Below, in pieces: positions 12,389-17,506 of a stretch of DNA of 17,506 nucleotides. Position numbers and translations under genes: made by a program. Each line of letters begins with the position of its first letter. Positions within the stretch are counted from its first letter, which is position 1. The notes below the pieces were generated by a model. It saw nothing but the letters and a program-made list of their open reading frames with translations, was not told the DNA's origin and made no database searches. Origin of the DNA: an uncultured Haemophilus sp. (lineage in GTDB: Bacteria > Pseudomonadota > Gammaproteobacteria > Enterobacterales > Pasteurellaceae); assembly GCF_937976265.1 (NCBI RefSeq), contig NZ_CALJRX010000040.1:1-17506 (forward strand). The letters run 5' to 3'.

Positions 12389-14509
12389 TTGGAATTGTTT
12401 GCAGATTTAGATCGAATTATTCAGGGGTATTTGCCCGCCGATAAAATTGAATTAATCAAACGTGCATTCGTCATTGCGCGAGATGCTCACGAAGGACAAT
12501 TTCGCTCAAGCGGCGAACCTTACATTACTCACCCTGTTGCGGTAGCCTCAATCATTGCGGAAATGCATCTAGACCATGAAGCAATCATGGCTGCATTATT
12601 GCATGATGTTATCGAAGATACTCCTTATACCGAATCCCAATTAAAAGATGAATTTGGCGCTAGCGTAGCCGAAATTGTTGACGGCGTATCTAAACTAGAT
12701 AAATTGAAATTCCGTACCCGCCAAGAAGCGCAGGTTGAAAACTTCCGCAAAATGATTTTAGCGATGACTCGAGATATTCGCGTTGTCTTAATCAAACTGG
12801 CTGACCGTACCCATAATATGCGAACGTTGGGATCATTGCGTCCAGATAAACGTCGTCGTATCGCAAAAGAAACCCTGGAGATTTACTGTCCATTAGCCCA
12901 CCGTTTAGGCATCGAGCATATCAAGAATGAATTAGAAGATTTATCTTTTGAAGCAATGCACCCTCGCCGTTATGAAGTACTTAAAAAGCTCGTCGAACAA
13001 GCGCGTGGCTCTCGTCAAGAATTGATTCAACGTATTTCTGATGATATTTCACAACGTCTTGATCATGTAGGCATTACAAATCGTATTTGGGGACGTGAAA
13101 AACATCTCTATAAAATCTATCAAAAAATGCGTATGAAAGATCAGAAATTCCATTCCATTATGGATATTTATGCTTTCCGCGTTATTGTGAATTCGGTGGA
13201 TGATTGTTATCGCGGATTGGGGCAAATGCATAGTTTGTATAAGCCTCGCCCAGGTAAAGTGAAAGATTATATTGCTGTGCCACGTGCAAATGGCTACCAA
13301 GCACTACAAACCTCAATGATTGGCCCTCATGGGGTGCCTGTGGAAGTCCATTTGCAAACTGAAGAAATGGAACAGGTTGCCGAAATGGGAATTACTGCTC
13401 ATTGGGTGTATAAAGAAGGTGGTAAAAACGATAGCACCACAGCTCAAGTACGTGCACAACGTTGGTTACAAAGCCTGGTAGATATTCAACAAAACGTGGG
13501 TAACTCCTTTGAGTTTGTTGAAAATGTAAAATCTGAGTTTTTCCCGAAAGAAATCTATGTCTTTACGCCGAAAGGTCGTATCGTTGAATTACCAATGGGC
13601 GCAACAGCTGTTGATTTTGCTTATGCAGTGCATTCTGATGTGGGAAATCATTGTGTTGCGGCAGTAGTAGAGCATAAACCTTATCCGTTATCGCAAGCTT
13701 TAGAATCTGGTCAAACCGTTGAGATTGTAACCAGTGAAAATGCTCATCCAAGCGTTAGCTGGTTAAACTTTGTGGTGACCGCTCGCGCAAGAACGCGTAT
13801 TCGTCATTTCTTAAAATTATTGCGTGCAGATGATGCGGTTCAAACGGGTAAAAAACAGTTAGAAATGGCCCTAAAACCACATTATCTCTCTGAGGTTTCT
13901 GAGGAGAAAATCCAAGCAGTACTGAATGAATTGAATCTCTCAAGCCTCAATGAGCTTTTTGTAGAAATCGGTGTTGGCAATCAAATGTCGAGTGTCATTG
14001 CTCATCAATTAATGGATGAAGCCATTGAAATTGATGTGGATGGCGTGTCTGAAAACACACAAAGTACGCTAACGTTAAGCCGAGATGGTGAAATGAAAGC
14101 CTCTTTCGCTCAATGTTGTCATCCAATTCCGGGTGATCCGATCGTGGCATTAAGTACTGCGAAGAAAGGTGTGGTTGTACATCATCAAGCTTGTTCTAAT
14201 TTAACGTCAAGTAATGCCAAAGATTTCACCGCGGCAAAATGGGAAGAGGCTGAAAGTGCGGTCAATTTTGATGCCGAATTACACATTGAAATGCTTAATG
14301 AACAAAATGTATTAGGTAGCCTCATGACAGCCGTCGCGACTTGTGAAAGTAATATTCAAAGTATTTGGACGGAAGAATTAGAGAATAATGTGCTATTAGT
14401 CATTATCCAAGTTGGTGCGAGAGATATCTATCATTTAGAAAACATTATGCGAAAAATCAAACAAATTACCAGTGTGATTCGTTTGAAGCGCAATATTAAT
14501 GAAGCATAA
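12389..14509 (+). CDS. spoT: Bifunctional (p)ppGpp synthetase/hydrolase SpoT
   Basis: Controls the stringent-response alarmone: hydrolyses (p)ppGpp and can synthesise it. Starting at TTG 12389 gives 706 residues. Domains in order: HD hydrolase (HD pair at residues 72-73 in LLHDVIEDT, as in E. coli SpoT), RelA/SpoT synthetase (about 220-335, GREKHLYKIYQKM, MDIYAFRVIV, PRPGKVKDYIAVPRANGYQ), TGS (about 375-435, EIYVFTPKGRIVELPMGATA), a helical/zinc-finger-like region with FAQCCHPIPGDPI, and a C-terminal ACT domain (about 630-700). The TTG start matches the N-terminus of the E. coli protein (MxLFxxLxxxIQxYL) and keeps the HD numbering. The TAA overlaps the ATG of recG by one base. It contains an internal USS. 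In E. coli trmH lies between spoT and recG; here it is absent. Confidence 0.95.
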   Translation: MELFADLDRIIQGYLPADKIELIKRAFVIARDAHEGQFRSSGEPYITHPVAVASIIAEMHLDHEAIMAALLHDVIEDTPYTESQLKDEFGASVAEIVDGVSKLDKLKFRTRQEAQVENFRKMILAMTRDIRVVLIKLADRTHNMRTLGSLRPDKRRRIAKETLEIYCPLAHRLGIEHIKNELEDLSFEAMHPRRYEVLKKLVEQARGSRQELIQRISDDISQRLDHVGITNRIWGREKHLYKIYQKMRMKDQKFHSIMDIYAFRVIVNSVDDCYRGLGQMHSLYKPRPGKVKDYIAVPRANGYQALQTSMIGPHGVPVEVHLQTEEMEQVAEMGITAHWVYKEGGKNDSTTAQVRAQRWLQSLVDIQQNVGNSFEFVENVKSEFFPKEIYVFTPKGRIVELPMGATAVDFAYAVHSDVGNHCVAAVVEHKPYPLSQALESGQTVEIVTSENAHPSVSWLNFVVTARARTRIRHFLKLLRADDAVQTGKKQLEMALKPHYLSEVSEEKIQAVLNELNLSSLNELFVEIGVGNQMSSVIAHQLMDEAIEIDVDGVSENTQSTLTLSRDGEMKASFAQCCHPIPGDPIVALSTAKKGVVVHHQACSNLTSSNAKDFTAAKWEEAESAVNFDAELHIEMLNEQNVLGSLMTAVATCESNIQSIWTEELENNVLLVIIQVGARDIYHLENIMRKIKQITSVIRLKRNINEA
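14254..14262 (+). repeat. DNA uptake signal sequence (USS) inside spoT
   Basis: Exact AAGTGCGGT, encoding part of ESAVNF between the zinc-finger-like region and the ACT domain, a variable segment. Confidence 0.9.
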
Positions 14510-16590
14510 TGAACACGCAACTTCTCGATGCCGTTCCTCTAACCACTTTATCTGGTGTAGGCGCGGCAATCTCCGATAAATTAAGCCGTCTTGGAATTCA
14601 TAATCTCCAAGACTTGCTTTTTCATTTACCTATCCGTTATGAAGATCGCACGAGAATTACACCTATTGCCGATCTTCGTCCTGAACAATATGCCACCATT
14701 GAAGGGATTGTCCAAACCTGTGAAGTTGCCTTTGGGCGCCGTCCTATTTTAACCGTAAGCCTCTCTGATGGAACGAGCAAGATTATGCTCCGTTTCTTCA
14801 ATTTTAATGCGGGGATGAAAAACAGTTTTCAGATTGGTACGCGCGTCAAAGCGTTTGGCGAAATTAAACGTGGACGCTTTATGGCGGAAATTCATCATCC
14901 TGAATATCAAATCATACGAGATAATGCGCCATTGGTTTTAGAGGAAACGCTCACGCCTATTTATTCCACAACGGAAGGTTTAAAACAAAATTCATTACGT
15001 AAGCTAACCGATCAAGCATTGGCTTTACTCGATAAAATCCAATTAACGGAAATTTTACCTCATGAATTTAATCCCCATCCTTTTAGCTTAAAGGATGCTA
15101 TTCGATTTTTGCATCGTCCTCCGCCAGATATCTCATTAGATGTTTTGGAGAAAGGACAACATCCCGCACAGCAACGACTTATCTTTGAAGAGCTTCTTGC
15201 ACATAATCTTGCGATGCAAAAAGTGCGGTTGGGTACGCAGCAGTTTTTAGCGTTGCCATTGCATTATCAAACTGATTTGAAGCAACGTTTTCTTGCATCT
15301 TTGCCTTTTCAACCAACGAATGCCCAAAATAGAGTCGTGGCGGATATTGAACAGGATTTAGCGAAAGATTATCCAATGATGCGCCTTGTTCAAGGGGATG
15401 TAGGCTCAGGGAAAACATTAGTGGCAGCCTTAGCGGCCTTATTAGCGATTGATAATGGTAAACAAGTGGCTTTAATGGCGCCAACAGAGATTTTAGCGGA
15501 ACAGCATGCGAATAATTTCCGCCGTTGGTTAGAACCTTTTGGTATTGAAGTAGGCTGGTTAGCAGGTAAGGTAAAAGGAAAAGCTCGCCAAGCGGAATTG
15601 GAAAAAATTAAGTCCGGTGCTGTTCAAATGGTGGTGGGCACACATGCTTTATTCCAAGAAGAAGTAGAATTTGCCGATTTAGCCTTGGTGATTATTGATG
15701 AACAACATCGTTTTGGTGTGCATCAACGTTTAATGTTGCGAGAAAAAGGCGAAAAAGCAGGATTTTATCCGCACCAACTGATCATGACTGCAACACCAAT
15801 CCCAAGAACGTTAGCGATGACGGTTTATGCCGATCTTGATACGTCGATTATTGACGAATTGCCACCAGGTCGAACGCCGATTACGACAGTGGTTATTTCT
15901 GAAGAACGCCGGGATGAAATCGTTGCTCGAGTCAAAAATGCCTGTATTAATGAAAAACGTCAGGCTTATTGGGTTTGTACGTTAATTGATGAATCTGAAG
16001 TATTAGAAGCGCAAGCCGCCGAGGCAATTTGGGAAGATTTAACGAAAGCCTTGCCGATGCTTAAAATTGGCCTTGTACATGGGCGAATGAAACCGCAAGA
16101 AAAACAAGATATTATGGCTGCTTTTAAAAATGCAGAACTCGATTTGCTTGTGGCTACAACCGTGATCGAAGTGGGTGTAGATGTGCCGAATGCCAGTCTA
16201 ATGATCATTGAAAATGCTGAGCGTTTGGGCTTATCACAACTTCATCAGTTACGTGGACGAGTAGGGCGTGGCAGTACGGCTTCTTTTTGTGTCTTAATGT
16301 ATAAACCGCCATTGGGTAAAGTGTCGCAAAAACGTTTACAGGTATTGCGTGATAGCCAAGATGGCTTTGTGATTTCAGAGAAAGATTTAGAAATTCGCGG
16401 ACCTGGTGAAGTGTTAGGCACTAAACAGACGGGTATTGCAGAATTTAAGGTGGCGAATTTAATGCGCGATCGTAAAATGATCCCAACAGTTCAACATTAT
16501 GCTAAGGCATTAATTGCGAAATATCCAGATGTGGCAGAAAGTTTAATCCGTCGTTGGCTAAATAATCGAGAAATTTATTCGAATGCCTAA
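14509..16590 (+). CDS. recG: ATP-dependent DNA helicase RecG
   Basis: Branch-migration helicase that acts on stalled replication forks, Holliday junctions and R-loops. It has 693 residues, exactly the E. coli length. The N-terminal wedge/OB domain (about 1-180) contains PIRYEDRTRI and MLRFFNF. The helicase core has Walker A GDVGSGKT (296-303), the DEQH box (397-400, IIDEQHRFGVHQR), TATPIPRTLAMTVYADLDTS, and the C-terminal motifs VHGRMKPQEKQDIMAAF, ATTVIEVGVDVPNA and QLRGRVGRG. The start codon overlaps the spoT stop (TAATG), which indicates translational coupling. An internal USS lies at 15221-15229, in the linker before the helicase core. murI follows after 30 bases, which contain a degenerate USS (16590-16598). 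Confidence 0.98.
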   Translation: MNTQLLDAVPLTTLSGVGAAISDKLSRLGIHNLQDLLFHLPIRYEDRTRITPIADLRPEQYATIEGIVQTCEVAFGRRPILTVSLSDGTSKIMLRFFNFNAGMKNSFQIGTRVKAFGEIKRGRFMAEIHHPEYQIIRDNAPLVLEETLTPIYSTTEGLKQNSLRKLTDQALALLDKIQLTEILPHEFNPHPFSLKDAIRFLHRPPPDISLDVLEKGQHPAQQRLIFEELLAHNLAMQKVRLGTQQFLALPLHYQTDLKQRFLASLPFQPTNAQNRVVADIEQDLAKDYPMMRLVQGDVGSGKTLVAALAALLAIDNGKQVALMAPTEILAEQHANNFRRWLEPFGIEVGWLAGKVKGKARQAELEKIKSGAVQMVVGTHALFQEEVEFADLALVIIDEQHRFGVHQRLMLREKGEKAGFYPHQLIMTATPIPRTLAMTVYADLDTSIIDELPPGRTPITTVVISEERRDEIVARVKNACINEKRQAYWVCTLIDESEVLEAQAAEAIWEDLTKALPMLKIGLVHGRMKPQEKQDIMAAFKNAELDLLVATTVIEVGVDVPNASLMIIENAERLGLSQLHQLRGRVGRGSTASFCVLMYKPPLGKVSQKRLQVLRDSQDGFVISEKDLEIRGPGEVLGTKQTGIAEFKVANLMRDRKMIPTVQHYAKALIAKYPDVAESLIRRWLNNREIYSNA
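15221..15229 (+). repeat. DNA uptake signal sequence (USS) inside recG
   Basis: Exact AAGTGCGGT encoding KVRLG, just before the helicase domain. Confidence 0.9.
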
Positions 16591-16598
16591 AGAGCGGT
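16590..16598 (+). repeat. Degenerate USS between recG and murI
   Basis: AAGAGCGGT, one base from the uptake signal core, beginning at the last base of the recG stop codon. The same variant occurs at 6945-6953 and 10093-10101, each time at a gene end. Confidence 0.45.
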
Positions 16599-16620
16599 TA
16601 TTTTTGAAAGAGTTTTATAA

Positions 16621-17412
16621 ATGAATAAATCAACGGTACTTTTCTTTGATTCAGGAATGGGGGGCTTAAGCGTTTATCGCGAAGCGAAGAAGCTGATGCC
16701 AGATAACCATTATTTGTATTGCTTTGACAATGCTGGCTTTCCTTATTCAGAAAAATCAGAAGAAACAATCATTCAGCGAACATTGGATATTTGTAAAAAA
16801 ATTAATCAGGATTATCCACTTGATGCCATTGTGATCGCTTGTAATACCGCGAGTACGGTGGTGTTACCGCCTTTACGTGAACAATTTTCTATTCCGATTG
16901 TAGGTACCGTGCCAGCTATTAAGCCAGCAGCAGAAATCTCACAAACGAAACATATTGGTCTATTGGCAACAAAGGGCACAGTTAAACGCCCTTATGTTAA
17001 TGATCTTATCCATCAGTTTGCCACCCATTGTATAGTTGAACGATTAGGCTCCACTAAATTGGTTGAAATCGCAGAGCATAAAATCCAAGGAAAATCGGTT
17101 GATTTGATTGCATTGAAAAATGAATTAAGTCCTTGGGCCTCAATAGAGAATTTAGATACGATTTGTTTAGGTTGTACGCATTTCCCTTTAATTAAAGATG
17201 AAATTCAAATTTGCTTACCTCAAGTGAAGAATTTTATGGATCCAGGATTCGCTATTGCCAAGCGGTTGCAGTTCTTACTTGATAAATTAGAAGTGCGGTC
17301 AAAATTAGAGGTGAAAAATCAGGTTTTTTGTACGCAAGATGTAGAGAATAAACACCAATTAGAACAAGCATTAGCGCTTTGGGAATTTGATGGCATTACC
17401 GTTTTAAAATGA
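16621..17412 (+). CDS. murI: Glutamate racemase
   Basis: Interconverts L- and D-glutamate, providing D-glutamate for peptidoglycan. It has 263 residues, the normal size for the family. The fold begins VLFFDSGMGGLSVYREAKKL, with Asp10 and Ser11 in the catalytic region. The two catalytic cysteines are visible: Cys74 in IACNTAST and Cys185 in LGCTHFPL, with the adjacent histidine. The PYSEKS and GTVPAIKPA stretches are also conserved. The start is ATG 16621; the upstream GAAAGAG is a fair ribosome-binding site at a rather long spacing. Only 30 bases separate it from recG and there is no terminator, so it is probably cotranscribed. It contains an internal USS (17291-17299). After it lies a probable rRNA promoter, as after murI in E. 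coli. Confidence 0.96.
   Translation: MNKSTVLFFDSGMGGLSVYREAKKLMPDNHYLYCFDNAGFPYSEKSEETIIQRTLDICKKINQDYPLDAIVIACNTASTVVLPPLREQFSIPIVGTVPAIKPAAEISQTKHIGLLATKGTVKRPYVNDLIHQFATHCIVERLGSTKLVEIAEHKIQGKSVDLIALKNELSPWASIENLDTICLGCTHFPLIKDEIQICLPQVKNFMDPGFAIAKRLQFLLDKLEVRSKLEVKNQVFCTQDVENKHQLEQALALWEFDGITVLK
17291..17299 (+). repeat. DNA uptake signal sequence (USS) inside murI
   Basis: Exact AAGTGCGGT in the C-terminal part of murI, encoding EVRSK. Confidence 0.9.
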
Positions 17413-17439
17413 TTTTTCTCGTCATGTTGGTGTATTTGT

Positions 17440-17506
17440 AAGCAAATAGCAAAAAAATTTACATTTTTTTACAAAAAGATCTTGCAAAGGCATCTGAAAT
17501 GCCTAT
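17440..17506 (+). promoter_or_regulatory. Probable ribosomal RNA operon P1 promoter, cut by the right edge
   Basis: An A/T-rich tract (17450-17477) resembling an UP element precedes TTGCAA (17482-17487, -35-like). A 16-base spacer follows, then TAT at 17504-17506, which would be the first half of a -10 cut by the window end. A 16-base spacer is typical of rrn P1 promoters. In E. coli murI also lies just upstream of rrnB. The spacer contains an inverted repeat, GGCAT (17489-17493) with ATGCC (17499-17503). I cannot see the RNA genes. Confidence 0.7.

Noticed and set aside
15179..15484. Minus-strand frame of 101 codons inside recG
   Set aside because: Shadow of the recG coding sequence, including its Walker A region.
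1..17506. Mobile element, CRISPR array, prophage or tRNA gene
   Set aside because: No transposase, integrase, terminal repeats, regularly spaced repeats or cloverleaf sequence seen. All genes are core or metabolic.

Overview
The window is a stretch of chromosome from a gamma-proteobacterium of the Pasteurellaceae, most likely a Haemophilus species. At least 13 exact copies of the 9-base Haemophilus-type DNA uptake signal (AAGTGCGGT or its complement) are present, where about 0.13 would be expected by chance. The sequence is AT-rich and every protein resembles Haemophilus or enteric orthologues. I cannot fix the species. There is no mobile element, CRISPR array or phage gene: this is mostly core genome, and the unusual content lies in decoding and regulation.

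Left part (1-3083): a gluconate module. A gluconate permease gene (minus strand, cut by the left edge) and gluconokinase (plus strand) diverge from one control region that carries two CRP sites and two GntR operators, one set per gene. The LacI-family regulator gntR lies convergent to gntK. Imported gluconate would be phosphorylated to 6-phosphogluconate, with GntR repressing and cAMP-CRP activating.

Middle (3265-8030): ffh (signal recognition particle GTPase, minus strand) diverges from ypjD, corB and selD. The ffh/ypjD/corB order is the same as in enterics. selD encodes selenophosphate synthetase and is itself a selenoprotein: codon 16 is an in-frame TGA, followed at once by a convincing bacterial SECIS hairpin. 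A conventional gene caller would cut off its first 23 residues and lose the catalytic site.

Next (8079-11141): a long-chain acyl-CoA synthetase and gapA (glycolytic GAPDH), both minus strand. gapA has a strong terminator and an extended -10 promoter with a CRP site about 62 bases upstream of the predicted transcription start.

Right part (11360-17412): gmk, rpoZ, spoT, recG and murI, all plus strand. This is the enteric gmk-rpoZ-spoT-(trmH)-recG cluster without trmH, and spoT and recG overlap by one base. It combines guanylate metabolism, (p)ppGpp metabolism and the omega subunit involved in the ppGpp response. After murI the window ends inside what looks like a ribosomal RNA operon P1 promoter (A/T-rich UP element, TTGCAA, 16-base spacer, TAT...), matching the murI-rrnB arrangement of E. 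coli.

Several gene ends use paired or degenerate uptake signals as terminator-like hairpins. The starts of gntK, gmk, corB and spoT are best placed downstream of the longest possible reading frame, with TTG starts for corB and spoT.
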